The notes: generated by a model not told the origin, from the sequence alone. Counted from the first letter of the stretch, positions 42,355 to 51,414 are shown. The stretch is DNA of 64,000 bases from UBA1351 sp963677885 (GCA_963677885.1 OY782500.1:1116001-1180000); one strand, 5' to 3'. Program-made: numbers and translations.

Positions 42355-44088
42355 CTAGTCTGCCTCTGATATAGATGCTTCCAACTGTTGTTTTTCAACC
42401 ATAGACTGATAAATACCACCTAAGGCAACCAGTTCGTCATGGGTTCCCTGTTCAACCAGCTTACCTTCATCAAGAACAAGTATCATATCCGAATCCTTGA
42501 CCGTTGATATCCTATGGGCTATCGTTAAGGTTGTCTTTCCTTTTCGCACCTCTTTCAGATGACCTAGGATACGTTCTTCCGTTTTAGTATCAACAGCTGA
42601 TACTGCATCATCCAGTATCAGAATCTTAGGATCTTTAATTAAGGCCCTTGCAATGGATACTCTTTGTTTTTGTCCACCGGAAAGGGTAACACCACGTTCA
42701 CCGACTATGGTTTCATATCCATCCTCAAACTCAATAATATTATCGTGAACATCAACATTTTTAGCTGCTTCTTCAATAGATGCCATACTAGCCTCATCCA
42801 CGCCAAAACCTATATTGTGACTAATAGTATCCGAGAAAAGAAAAGAATCCTGTGGGACATAACCCATACTGGACCTAAGCTTTTTAATTGGCCAATCCTT
42901 AATCATGACATCATCTACCATAAGACTTCCCTCTGCAACATCAAAAAGGCGCATAATCAGATTAACCAAGGTAGTCTTTCCACTTCCTGTCCTACCTACA
43001 ATACCAATATGCTGACCTTCTTCTATGGTCAAGGTAATATCCGATAAGGCATATGCCTGAGTTTCCGGATACTGAAAATCCATATGGTCCATGATGATTT
43101 TTCCTTTTAGATCACCATCGTAAAGGTCTTCCTTGTCCTGTATATCAGGCACTACATCCAATATATCATTAAACCTTTTCACCGAAGCCATTCCTTGGGA
43201 ATAAATATTGATAAACCAGCCCAGGGCGATCATGGGCCAAACCAGCATCATAATATATTGAATAAAAGCTACCAGCTCACCTAGGGTAATCCCACCAGTC
43301 ATAGCCATCCGCCCGCCAACAAATAGGGTAATGGTTATGGACACACCACTGATTAGCATAGCCAAAGGAAAGATTAAGGCATGAATCTTAACAACCCGCA
43401 TATTTTTTTCGTAGTTGTCATTATTTACTTCCTTAAAGCGAAGAATTTCAAAGCTCTCCTGAACGAAGGCTTTTATCACTCGAATACCGGAAATAGATTC
43501 CTGAACAAGGTCAGACATATGGGCAAAAGCCTCCTGCTTTTCCTTGAACCGCTGTCTCATGACCTCACCCAGTAAAAGACTTCCGATGGCTATGACTGGC
43601 ATTGGAAGAACAGCCAGCAAGGTCAATGACAAGTTAGTCGAACTTACCATCTTGGTGATAACGATGGTGGTTAAGGTTACCGTATCCAGCATCATTAAAA
43701 CACCAGGACCTACCAACATCCGTATAGCATTCAAATCATTTGTTGCATAAGCCATCAGGTCACCAGTTTTTTGTTTATTATAAAAACTTGGACTTAGGGT
43801 CTCTAGGTGACCAAAAAACTCATTTCTTAAGTGGTATTCAACATGTCTTGATGTTCCGAATACATTCATTCTCCATATAAAGCGAAAGACTACGACACCC
43901 AAACCAATGGCCATCAATAAGACCATCATAGATAAGAGGTCAGACCTAGTTATGGTTTGCTGTTGAAGGCCATCAGTTACCTGCCCTGTTAGTTCCGGTA
44001 TTTTTAATTGGAGGATATCAACTACGATAACAGCTGTCAGTCCAATTAAGTATCTCAAAAAGTACTTCTTAAAGTATTTTTTTAACAT
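42355..44088 (-). CDS. ABC exporter half-transporter with degenerate Walker B (BmrC/YheI-like)
   Basis: A 577-residue half-transporter: six transmembrane helices (about 13-300) and an ATPase with Walker A GRTGSGKT (365-372), an intact LSGGQ (469-473) and a Walker B whose catalytic glutamate is aspartate (ILDDAVSAVD, D494). Its LSGGQ completes the active ATP site of the partner encoded next. Length and motifs match the YheI/BmrC half of Bacillus drug exporters. Transcription begins just upstream, overlapping the terminator of the SLH-protein gene; no leader peptide like BmrB was recognised. Confidence 0.92.
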   Translation of the reverse strand: MLKKYFKKYFLRYLIGLTAVIVVDILQLKIPELTGQVTDGLQQQTITRSDLLSMMVLLMAIGLGVVVFRFIWRMNVFGTSRHVEYHLRNEFFGHLETLSPSFYNKQKTGDLMAYATNDLNAIRMLVGPGVLMMLDTVTLTTIVITKMVSSTNLSLTLLAVLPMPVIAIGSLLLGEVMRQRFKEKQEAFAHMSDLVQESISGIRVIKAFVQESFEILRFKEVNNDNYEKNMRVVKIHALIFPLAMLISGVSITITLFVGGRMAMTGGITLGELVAFIQYIMMLVWPMIALGWFINIYSQGMASVKRFNDILDVVPDIQDKEDLYDGDLKGKIIMDHMDFQYPETQAYALSDITLTIEEGQHIGIVGRTGSGKTTLVNLIMRLFDVAEGSLMVDDVMIKDWPIKKLRSSMGYVPQDSFLFSDTISHNIGFGVDEASMASIEEAAKNVDVHDNIIEFEDGYETIVGERGVTLSGGQKQRVSIARALIKDPKILILDDAVSAVDTKTEERILGHLKEVRKGKTTLTIAHRISTVKDSDMILVLDEGKLVEQGTHDELVALGGIYQSMVEKQQLEASISEAD

Positions 44089-44125
44089 AGGTACTCCCTT
44101 CCATGTCCCTTTTTACGTAAGCTAT

Positions 44126-44152
44126 ATTATATCATAAAAAAGACTGTTACGT
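44126..44152 (-). promoter_or_regulatory. Probable promoter of the ABC exporter operon
   Basis: TATAAT (44131-44126) on the minus strand, with a weak -35 CTGACG 18 bases upstream that lies within the preceding terminator stem. It is about 40 bases before the ATG. Confidence 0.45.
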
Positions 44153-44178
44153 CAGCTTAAATGCCAACGTAACAGTTC
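44141..44178 (-). terminator. Terminator of the SLH-protein gene
   Basis: ACTGTTACGT and ACGTAACAGT arms (44143-44152, 44167-44176) with a 14-base loop, followed by CTTTTTT on the minus strand. Confidence 0.8.
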
Positions 44179-44233
44179 TTCATTGAGTTCTTATTGAGTT
44201 GATCAGTTTCTTAAAACTTTATAAATAACTTCA

Positions 44234-45625
44234 CTATGGTAGTACAAAGGTTAAGGTGTTTGATGGTGCATAGTAGGATTGTCCATTTATCTTATATACA
44301 GCAGTTATAGAGATATGGTAGGTTTCTCCTGAATCCAACTCGCCAGAAACATCGCCTCCATTATAATGCTGTCCTTCATGTACAAAATAGTCCGAATCCT
44401 GTCTGTCAGAAATATAAGTCAAATATCCATCACCTGGATAAATCGGTGTTGTATCATTCCTTGATAAGACAACCTTATAATAGACAAAACCGTCAGCAGG
44501 AGTATCCGTCCAGTCAAGTTTAATTCCACCATCATCAATGTATCCTGTTAAAGTAGGTTTCAAATCATCAAGTTCTGGAACGACCTCTTCCTCAGCTTCA
44601 GGTATTGTAATCACTTCAACATTACTGGTGTAATACTGTGATCCCTCATATACGGCTGTAATAGCTACATAATAGCTTTCACCTGGCTGAAGTTTGGAAA
44701 CGTCTGCACCGTTCAGTCCCTGCCAAGGTTCCAGATAAGTTCTGGTTGTTGTTACGCTGCCAATAGCCTGGGCATAACCATCATCTGGATAAGATGGTGA
44801 TGAGTTGTATTTGGAGACAACGACTTTGTAGTATTTAAAGTCATCATGATAGACTTCTGTCCAATCCAACTTAATCTTTTCTTCCAATTCATAAACAGTA
44901 AGCACTGGCGTCATTTCGTAATCGACGGTTTCTTCGGTAGGATCGATAACAATTTTCTCTTCATCAAAGACTACCTTTTCACCTTCAATTAAGCGATACA
45001 GTAAAGTTGCCGCTTCTGCTCTTTTCAATGTATTTCTGGCACCAAAGTTCCCCTGGTCATCACCAATCATAATCCCTTCTTCAACGGCTTTAGCCACATA
45101 AGGTTTTAAGTTGGGTGAAATTGTTCCTGCATCAGCAAACTGGTCCAGAATACTTAAGTCTACTCCATCAACACTAATTCCCAATCCTCTTACAATAGCA
45201 ACGGCCATATCTTCTCTCTCTGCATCGGCTGTTGGTCTGAAATAATACTTATCCCCCGTAATATAACCCGTAAGATAACTTTTACCGGTTTCAACATACT
45301 TATAAGCCCAGTCTGTACGACTGACATCCTCAAAATAAGGTGTTGAAGGACTAATGGTATCCAATTGAAGTGTCAAGACCATCATTTTGGCAAATTCCTG
45401 TCTTGAAACCTTGTCACTTGGACCAAACCGTCCATCACCGTAACCGTTAATAATGTTATACTCTGACATCAGCTTGATATACTGATATGCCCAGTGGTCC
45501 TCATCCACATCTGTAAAACGGTCATCACTGTCACTATTATACATGGTACGTGCATCAATGGTTACTACTGATAAGGCTAGTACAATGACCAGCACAATAC
45601 TGAAAATTTTCCTCTTTTGTTTCAT
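44234..45625 (-). CDS. SLH-domain surface protein with two fibronectin III-like repeats
   Basis: A secreted 463-residue protein. A signal peptide (about 1-26, KQKRKIFSIVLVIVLALSVV) is followed by three S-layer homology domains (about 36-78, 95-140, 163-207; motifs DVDEDHWAYQYI, GYGDGRFGPSDKVSRQEFAK, LKRAEAATLLYRLI) that bind pyruvylated secondary cell-wall polymer. After an acidic linker come two related repeats of about 100 residues (near 237-340 and 357-460), each with KLDWT ... YYKVVxS ... PxYPxDGY ... AITAVY, fibronectin III-like. It probably coats or adheres at the cell wall. AGGAGG precedes the ATG. CsaB, needed for SLH anchoring, is encoded at 53.6 kb. Confidence 0.92.
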   Translation of the reverse strand: MKQKRKIFSIVLVIVLALSVVTIDARTMYNSDSDDRFTDVDEDHWAYQYIKLMSEYNIINGYGDGRFGPSDKVSRQEFAKMMVLTLQLDTISPSTPYFEDVSRTDWAYKYVETGKSYLTGYITGDKYYFRPTADAEREDMAVAIVRGLGISVDGVDLSILDQFADAGTISPNLKPYVAKAVEEGIMIGDDQGNFGARNTLKRAEAATLLYRLIEGEKVVFDEEKIVIDPTEETVDYEMTPVLTVYELEEKIKLDWTEVYHDDFKYYKVVVSKYNSSPSYPDDGYAQAIGSVTTTRTYLEPWQGLNGADVSKLQPGESYYVAITAVYEGSQYYTSNVEVITIPEAEEEVVPELDDLKPTLTGYIDDGGIKLDWTDTPADGFVYYKVVLSRNDTTPIYPGDGYLTYISDRQDSDYFVHEGQHYNGGDVSGELDSGETYHISITAVYKINGQSYYAPSNTLTFVLP

Positions 45626-45890
45626 GATTACCTCCTAAAAAAAACAGTTAAGTATTTTCGAAGGCCCCTTTAGTACTATTTTCTCACAGGTATAGGTCAT
45701 GAAAAATAGGTCTTTGCTCCTAAAACAGCCCTTTTAAATCATAATTAACTTTTTATTCATATGTCAGTTACAGTCTAGTCATGTAAACGTAGGAAATATG
45801 GACTATGCAAGTTCTAAGAAGTAAACAATAAGAGTTTTATGAAGTAAATATCAGATAGGTTGCATCTTCACGGAAGTGGATTAAGTCTAT
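45626..45890 (-). promoter_or_regulatory. Long leader and extended -10 promoter of the SLH-protein gene
   Basis: On the minus strand an extended -10 (TGCTATAAT) at about 45898-45890 has no good -35. Transcription from it would leave a leader of about 260 bases before the ATG. The leader holds several short pairings, but no riboswitch class that I can recognise, and no convincing gene. Confidence 0.4.
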
Positions 45891-45935
45891 TATAGCACAG
45901 TCACCTTCCATTTAGATTTCAAAAGGATTACAAAA

Positions 45936-45965
45936 GAAGACCGTCCACACCAATGAACGGTCTTC
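45936..45965 (-). terminator. Terminator after the LytTR response regulator gene
   Basis: GAAGACCGT and ACGGTCTTC arms with a 12-base loop, followed by TTTTGTAAT on the minus strand, 15 bases past the stop codon. Confidence 0.8.
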
Positions 45966-45980
45966 AAAGATTTCTATAGA

Positions 45981-46721
45981 TTAGAGGGGATTAAAGATGG
46001 TCTCTAATATTTTGGCCTTCTCTTTAGTCAAGAGAGCATCCTTCTTAGTACCTTTAAGCTTTACAACATAGGTCCAGCGTCCATAAATACTCATCTTCTC
46101 AATTCTATCCAGTCGAATGATATACGATTTATGGGTTCTTAGAAACTCATCTTCAGGTAAGAGCGCTTCCAGCTCACCTAAAGGTTTGTTAATAGCAAAA
46201 TGATCTCTTTCCGTTATGATAACTGAAGATCGGTTTTCCCGTTCAATCATAATAATATCTTCGGGCCTAACAACAACCATTCCATCCTTAACCTTTAGTA
46301 AAAGATCGTTGCTGACTGCCTCAACCTTTTCCTGAACGTCACTGACTGAATCCTCTTGGGCTTTTCTGAACTCACACATCCTTTTGATGGTTTGCTTCAA
46401 ACGGTCAAGTTTAAAGGGCTTTACCATATAGTCAAAAGCGTATAATTCAAAAGCCTCCTGCATATATTCCTCATGGGCAGTAACAAAAACCACCATACAT
46501 TTGGGATTAATATCAAGAATCATCTTGGCAGCTTCTATACCATCAAGAGTCGGCATATCTACATCCAGAAAAGCTGCATCAAAGGTATTATCTTCAAAAG
46601 CAGCCACAGCTTCTGCGCCGTCAGTAACTTCTGCACCTATTTCAATTTCTTCAATTTTTTCCAATGCTTTTTTGAGGACAAAACGCATGCTTTTGTCATC
46701 ATCTGCAATTAATACTCTCAT
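45981..46721 (-). CDS. LytTR family response regulator
   Basis: A 246-residue response regulator. The receiver domain (1-120) has the acidic pair DDDK, the phospho-acceptor aspartate in AFLDVDMPTLDG and the conserved lysine in YMVKPFKLD. The C-terminal LytTR DNA-binding domain (about 145-245) shows DIIMIERENRSSVIITE and EFLRTHKSYIIRLDRIEKM. Such regulators pair with GHKL (LytS/AgrC-type) sensor kinases and control surface or autolysis genes. The likely kinase is encoded at 49.0-49.9 kb, upstream of nfeD-floA. It starts 11 bases after the preceding small gene. Confidence 0.93.
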   Translation of the reverse strand: MRVLIADDDKSMRFVLKKALEKIEEIEIGAEVTDGAEAVAAFEDNTFDAAFLDVDMPTLDGIEAAKMILDINPKCMVVFVTAHEEYMQEAFELYAFDYMVKPFKLDRLKQTIKRMCEFRKAQEDSVSDVQEKVEAVSNDLLLKVKDGMVVVRPEDIIMIERENRSSVIITERDHFAINKPLGELEALLPEDEFLRTHKSYIIRLDRIEKMSIYGRWTYVVKLKGTKKDALLTKEKAKILETIFNPL

Positions 46722-46732
46722 GAAATCTTCCT

Positions 46733-47227
46733 TTACTGTAATGATTTAGGTTTACCTAAAACCTCACTGAATATTATACCACGTTTCAGTTCACTTTTGG
46801 TGATGCCTTCTAATATCGGATGTCTAACCTTCTTCTTAGGTTTTTGAATGCCAAAGGCATCCGTATTCTTCTGGTGATAAGCTCCACTCTTAAGCTTCTT
46901 ATATTTCTCAATACCTTCAAGGTCTTTATCAACATAAGCCCGATCATTGGCAGCCTCTACCTGATCATACATATCATCCTTACGTACAAAATCCGATTCA
47001 TCTCTGGCAGTCCCTCTTTGTGGATCAGGCCTGGTCCGTCTTACAGATGGCGTTCCTTTTCCAGATGGATTCCCACTGTCTTGACTCATGTTTCTCCTTT
47101 GACCACTGGGTCTGCCTGGATTCATTTGTTTTATGCCAGGCGGCAATTCACTGACACCTGACATTGTATTAATGCTTTTTGCAATGGTTCTAACAAGACT
47201 GTTGGTTAAACTTTTATATTCGTTCAT
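46733..47227 (-). CDS. Conserved unknown protein between floA and the LytTR regulator
   Basis: A 164-residue soluble protein of unknown function. A short helical N terminus (NEYKSLTNSLVRTIAKSINT) leads into a disordered Pro/Ser/Arg-rich middle (about 30-75) and a basic C-terminal region (KPKKKVRHPILEGITKSELK, then RGIIFSEVLGKPKS). I do not recognise the family. The C-terminal RHPILEGITKSELKRGIIFSEVLGKP stretch looks like a conserved peptide motif for partner binding. It lies 77 bases after floA, with a non-terminating 7-bp hairpin (47253-47270) between, and 11 bases before the response regulator, so the three are probably co-transcribed. GAGG precedes the ATG. Confidence 0.7.
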   Translation of the reverse strand: MNEYKSLTNSLVRTIAKSINTMSGVSELPPGIKQMNPGRPSGQRRNMSQDSGNPSGKGTPSVRRTRPDPQRGTARDESDFVRKDDMYDQVEAANDRAYVDKDLEGIEKYKKLKSGAYHQKNTDAFGIQKPKKKVRHPILEGITKSELKRGIIFSEVLGKPKSLQ

Positions 47228-47304
47228 GAAATCGCCTCTTTCATGGTTCTACTGCTGGTATAAACCAGCATTTCATAAGCTGTTTCCATTATTTATTAGG
47301 TATA

Positions 47305-48306
47305 TTAACTGTCAGAACCTTCACTGATGGATTCTCTCATATCGGTATCAGCCTTGATATTCTCGATTTTATAATAATCCATAACACCCAATTGACCTTT
47401 TCTAAAGGCTTCTGCAATAGCCATAGGAATTTCAGCTTCAGCTTCGACAACCTTAGCCCGCATCTCTTCAACTCTGGCCTTCATTTCCTGTTCTTGTGCA
47501 ATAGCAATAGCCCGTCTCTCTTCTGCTTTTGCCTGTGCAATTTCTTTATCAGCTTCGGCTTGTTCAATCTGCAGTCTTGCTCCAATGTTTTTACCTAGAT
47601 CAATATCTGCAATATCGATGGAAAGAATTTCAAAAGCGGTTCCTGAATCCAAACCTTTTGATAAAACACGCTCAGAAATCATATCTGGGTTCTCAAGAAC
47701 TTCCTTATGGCTTTCAGCACTACCTACAGTTGTTACGATACCTTCTCCGACTCTGGCAATAACAGTTTCTTCACCGGCACCACCGACTAAACGGTCAAGG
47801 TTGGCTCTAACTGTAACCCTTGCAAGGGCCTTAACTTCAATACCGTTTTTAGCTACTGCAATAACCAATGGTGTTTCAATGATTTTTGGCTTAACGCTCA
47901 TTTTAACAGCTTCAAGGACGTCGCGGCCTGCAAGGTCAATGGCTGTCGCATTTTCAAAACTTAATTCCAACTTAGCCTTATGGGCCGCAATCAACGCATC
48001 CACAACTCGTCCCGGACGACCACCCGCAAGTAAATGGGCTTCCAACTCTTTGATTGGAATCACAATACCGGCTTTTGTTGAACGAATGAGCGGATGGACA
48101 ACTTGGGCTGGTTTTACATTACGAAGTCTCATTCCGATTAAGTCCAAAAGTCCAACTTTTGCATTTGATGTAATAGCTGCAACCCACAAACGAACAGGGA
48201 TAAAACTGAAAAATACTGCAACTACTAAAACAATAAGACCTACTACCAATAAAGAACCTATTTCTGCGACAAAACCGCCACTTAATAAAGATAAACTTTG
48301 AGTCAT
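47305..48306 (-). CDS. floA: Flotillin-like protein FloA
   Basis: FloA is a membrane scaffold that organises functional microdomains (lipid rafts) in Firmicutes. The 333 residues show an N-terminal membrane hairpin (about 14-38), the SPFH/PHB core (LLDLIGMRLRNVKPAQVV ... GRPGRVVDALIAAHKAKLEL) and a C-terminal Ala/Glu-rich coiled coil (QIEQAEADKEIAQAKAEERR, continuing to about 300). Length matches YqfA/FloA (about 331). It lies 18 bases after nfeD, the normal pairing (yqfB-yqfA in Bacillus, where the operon responds to envelope stress). Confidence 0.95.
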   Translation of the reverse strand: MTQSLSLLSGGFVAEIGSLLVVGLIVLVVAVFFSFIPVRLWVAAITSNAKVGLLDLIGMRLRNVKPAQVVHPLIRSTKAGIVIPIKELEAHLLAGGRPGRVVDALIAAHKAKLELSFENATAIDLAGRDVLEAVKMSVKPKIIETPLVIAVAKNGIEVKALARVTVRANLDRLVGGAGEETVIARVGEGIVTTVGSAESHKEVLENPDMISERVLSKGLDSGTAFEILSIDIADIDLGKNIGARLQIEQAEADKEIAQAKAEERRAIAIAQEQEMKARVEEMRAKVVEAEAEIPMAIAEAFRKGQLGVMDYYKIENIKADTDMRESISEGSDS

Positions 48307-48324
48307 AGTAATCCTCCTCCTAAA

Positions 48325-48780
48325 TTATAATTGTTTTACAAGAATTTTCTTGCCGTTAATTTCTTCTACAGTTACTTTACTGCCTTTTTCAATAAAATTG
48401 CCTCTCGTTAATACATCTAGACGTACACCGTCAAAGTCAGCCGTTCCCGATGGACGAAGGGGTGTAAGTGCAACTCCCTCTTTTCCAACAAAAAATTCAA
48501 GCTTCTCATTTGGTTTCTCATCTTCAATGGCCTCTTTTAATACCAGAGGACTTTTAACGGATGAAACGATACGGTAAGCAATATACATTAGGATTACTGC
48601 TACAATCAAGATGACAGTAAAGAGTAACAAACCACCAATAAATGTATCTGCTGTAAAAATAACGCCTGCCAATATGGATACGATACCAATGAGACCGGTT
48701 ATTCCGAAACTTGGAATAAAAATCTCAGCTACCAGCAAAACAACACCAATCAAAATCAGTATTAAAGCTATGGAATCCAT
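48325..48780 (-). CDS. nfeD: NfeD-like membrane protein
   Basis: A 151-residue short NfeD: two to three transmembrane helices (about 5-72) and a C-terminal OB-fold domain (about 90-150, EGVALTPLRPSGTADFDGVRLDVLTRGNFIEKG, the NfeD signature). The truncated form lacking the ClpP-like protease domain is the usual partner of flotillins and is thought to act with FloA in membrane organisation. AAAGGAGG precedes the ATG. A 265-base spacer separates it from the kinase gene upstream. Confidence 0.92.
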   Translation of the reverse strand: MDSIALILILIGVVLLVAEIFIPSFGITGLIGIVSILAGVIFTADTFIGGLLLFTVILIVAVILMYIAYRIVSSVKSPLVLKEAIEDEKPNEKLEFFVGKEGVALTPLRPSGTADFDGVRLDVLTRGNFIEKGSKVTVEEINGKKILVKQL

Positions 48781-48999
48781 ACAATGCCTCCTTTCATATT
48801 TATCAAACTTGTCTATAATACTATCCTACCTGAAAAAAGCTTTTTATCAATGGTCTTTGTACGTAACCATCGTTTTGGTGTCTCAATTGTCGTGGTTTTG
48901 ATAATACAGGGGGTCATGGTTGTGCAGGTCTATCATACCCTGATCTTGGCCGTGAATACCCAAGTAAGTCTTTGTAAGGTCCAGTTCTTTGACTCCGTG

Positions 49000-49030
49000 A
49001 AAAAATCCCCTAGGCATCAACCTAGGGGAC
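49000..49030 (-). terminator. Terminator of the GHKL kinase gene
   Basis: A perfect TCCCCTAGG/CCTAGGGGA stem (49006-49014 with 49021-49029), loop of 6, followed by six T residues on the minus strand. Confidence 0.88.
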
Positions 49031-49045
49031 ATCTATAAAAACTTA

Positions 49046-49915
49046 TTATTTTTTTAGGGTTATATGAAAGCATACATCGCCTTCCTGTTCCAGTACTATG
49101 GAGTGGCCATCGTCTTCAAGGAGTTTCTTGACGATATAAAGGCCCATACCATGGTCTTTCTTTTCTGCCTTACTAGAGACGCCTGCTTCGAAGATTCTAT
49201 TGACCATCTTCTCCGGAACAAAGGGACCGTTGTTTCTGACTCTAACTTCAATGGTTTTAATAGCTTCATAAATTTGGACCGTGAGGACCTTCTTCGGAAT
49301 ATCTACTTCGCTAAGAGCTTCAAATCCATTGTCAATCAGATTACCAAGGATTCGGCAAAACTCCCACTCACCAATAGGAATATCCGTTAATTGAGACTTC
49401 AGAATCAAGTCAAAGTGGATACCTTTTTTCTCTGCTTCATTGGCCTTTGCCTGTAGCAGGGCATTAGTTGATACTGACTTGGTCTTGATCCGGTTACCTA
49501 CTTTTATGATATCACCATATAGATGGTTGAGATAGGTTCTTGTCTCTTCATATTCCTCAAGTTCCATTAAAGAATAGAGAACCTGAATATGATTAAGAAA
49601 ATCGTGTCGCTGGGCCCTTAGGTCTCTATTGAGTTTCTCGATATTTTTGATGGAATCTTCACGACCATAGGATTCTTCTTGGATTCTTCGATAATATTTT
49701 CGGTCTTTACGAATCATAGTTAGATTAATGAGAGTTACGATTAATATCAAGCCTAAAACCACAGGAGGATCAACATATAAGTCATTACCAAATATCCCCT
49801 GCCAAAGAGCCACATAATATAAAAGTGCTACTAAAATAATTAAAAACTGCAGTACATAAAAAAATCCTGTACTGGAGGTTATTCTATCAATTTTTCTATT
49901 TACTCTATTTGCCAT
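49046..49915 (-). CDS. GHKL sensor histidine kinase
   Basis: A 289-residue membrane kinase. Two transmembrane helices (about 18-38 and 50-67) leave little outside the membrane. A coiled linker leads to the dimerisation/H-box with H104 in AQRHDFLNHI (the Spo0B/CitA/AgrC-like RHDxxNH motif) and a GHKL ATPase with N-box GNLIDNGFEAL (N196) and G-box DHGMGLYIVKKLL. These kinases usually phosphorylate LytTR regulators; the one at 46.0-46.7 kb is the nearest candidate, though a terminator separates the two transcripts. The gene is divergent from the phosphodiesterase gene. Confidence 0.9.
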   Translation of the reverse strand: MANRVNRKIDRITSSTGFFYVLQFLIILVALLYYVALWQGIFGNDLYVDPPVVLGLILIVTLINLTMIRKDRKYYRRIQEESYGREDSIKNIEKLNRDLRAQRHDFLNHIQVLYSLMELEEYEETRTYLNHLYGDIIKVGNRIKTKSVSTNALLQAKANEAEKKGIHFDLILKSQLTDIPIGEWEFCRILGNLIDNGFEALSEVDIPKKVLTVQIYEAIKTIEVRVRNNGPFVPEKMVNRIFEAGVSSKAEKKDHGMGLYIVKKLLEDDGHSIVLEQEGDVCFHITLKK

Positions 49916-49969
49916 TCTGTCACCCGTTCTCCCATTATGCCTTATCTATCTTAATGTCTATTTTAACAT

Positions 49970-49998
49970 TTGTTTAGGCTTTTTTTCTATAGTATAAT
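49970..49998 (+). promoter_or_regulatory. Sigma-A promoter of the alkaline-phosphatase-superfamily gene
   Basis: TTGTTT (49970-49975), 17 bases, TATAAT (49993-49998), 31 bases before the ATG. Confidence 0.65.
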
Positions 49999-50028
49999 GA
50001 AAAAAAACAAGATTTTTTTGGAGGGTAT

Positions 50029-51315
50029 ATGACAAATCCATTATTACTCATTTCAATTGACCAACTTAACGCTAATGACTTTGATACAATACAAGATTTC
50101 CCTGTCTTTAAAGACTTTATTGAAAATGGTTCCTATGTGCGAAGTGTAGATTCTGTTTATCCTTCACTCACCTATTGCTGTCATACATCAATTGCTACCG
50201 GAACCTATCCGGATAAGCATGGCATCTACCATAACGAAAAATACAATCCTGATGTTTATGAAGACCAGGACTGGTTTTGGTATAGTGAAGCGATCAAGCT
50301 GCCTACCATATTTGACTTGGTGGCCGCTGATAAAAGAAAAGTTGCTACCTTGCTTTGGCCGGTTACAGGTAAATCTAAATCCATTCACTACAATGTACCG
50401 GAAATATGGTCCAATACAGGCGAAAGCTCTTTTAGTCTTTTCCTTAAATCCGGCTCCTTGAAACTCCTCCCATACGTTGGTAAACACCAGCATCTCCTTG
50501 ATGGTAAAAAGCAACCGAATGTAGATAATTTTACTGAGGCTCTTGCTAAAGATTTGCTCAGAAAGAAAAAGCTGGATTTAACGGCTATTCATTTCACAGA
50601 GCTGGATGATGCCAGACATAAGTATGGCGTTCAATCGGAGCAAGCCGAAAAAGCACTTATTAAATCAGAGGAACGGGTGGCTGCTTTACTTGAGATTTTA
50701 GAAAAAAAAGATTGCCTCAACACTACCAATGTCATTCTTTTCGGCGACCATGGTGGTAATGATTTTGACCAGGCTATTCTTATGAATCGATACTTTGCTG
50801 ATCACAAACTACTTACCTTGACTTCCGATAATCAGATTTCTGACTACATCTGCTATGCCAACGGCGCTGGGGGATCTTGTCAGATTCATCTGAAAGAACC
50901 TGAAAACAGCGACCACTATCATAAAGTTAGTGACCTCCTGAACCACCTGTCCATGATGCCAGGTACTCCAATAAAAGAATTCATAGGCAGAAAAACGGCC
51001 CACAAGAAGCACAAGCTCTTCGGCGATTTTTCCTTCATACTGGAAGCAAAAGACGGCTATGTATTCAAAAACAAAATCAGGGACCAATGGATTATACCGG
51101 CTGACCAACTGGACAAACTCTATGTCAGCGACCATGGCTACATGCCAAGCCATCCGAACATGAAAACCATGCTCTTTGCCAAAGGTCCCGATATCAAACC
51201 AGGTGTTCGCCTGGAGACCTGCAGCCTGGTAGACCTCGGAGCCACCTTCGCCCACCTCCTAAAGGTAAAACTCAAAAATCCAGACGGAACCACCTTAACC
51301 GATCTACTCAAATAA
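50029..51315 (+). CDS. Alkaline phosphatase superfamily nucleotide pyrophosphatase/phosphodiesterase
   Basis: A 428-residue enzyme of the ectonucleotide pyrophosphatase/phosphodiesterase branch (PF01663). Metal and nucleophile positions are visible: D11 in LISIDQ, T48 in the VYPSLTYCCHTSIATG motif, ELDDARHKYG, LFGDHGGNDF, and a late H in VSDHGYMPSHP. No signal peptide is present, unlike many relatives, so it probably acts in the cytoplasm; the substrate could be a nucleotide-sugar or a phosphodiester. It has its own promoter and a GGAGG box. It is divergent from the sensor kinase and is followed by a long hairpin region. Confidence 0.87.
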   Translation: MTNPLLLISIDQLNANDFDTIQDFPVFKDFIENGSYVRSVDSVYPSLTYCCHTSIATGTYPDKHGIYHNEKYNPDVYEDQDWFWYSEAIKLPTIFDLVAADKRKVATLLWPVTGKSKSIHYNVPEIWSNTGESSFSLFLKSGSLKLLPYVGKHQHLLDGKKQPNVDNFTEALAKDLLRKKKLDLTAIHFTELDDARHKYGVQSEQAEKALIKSEERVAALLEILEKKDCLNTTNVILFGDHGGNDFDQAILMNRYFADHKLLTLTSDNQISDYICYANGAGGSCQIHLKEPENSDHYHKVSDLLNHLSMMPGTPIKEFIGRKTAHKKHKLFGDFSFILEAKDGYVFKNKIRDQWIIPADQLDKLYVSDHGYMPSHPNMKTMLFAKGPDIKPGVRLETCSLVDLGATFAHLLKVKLKNPDGTTLTDLLK

Positions 51316-51414
51316 AATCAAAAAAGGAGCTTCAGTTTAAACTCAGCCACTACTCATCTCTTCTTCATAAAATCTGTACCCTTTTATAGCACCTTTATAT
51401 AACTCTGTATAGCA

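Noticed and set aside
45626..45890. c-di-GMP riboswitch in the SLH-protein leader
   Set aside because: I searched by eye for the class I and class II conserved cores and did not find them; the paired regions seen are short.
48784..49038. Plus-strand 84-codon frame opposite the nfeD leader
   Set aside because: It runs through the reverse of a terminator stem, has no promoter or ribosome site, and resembles no family.
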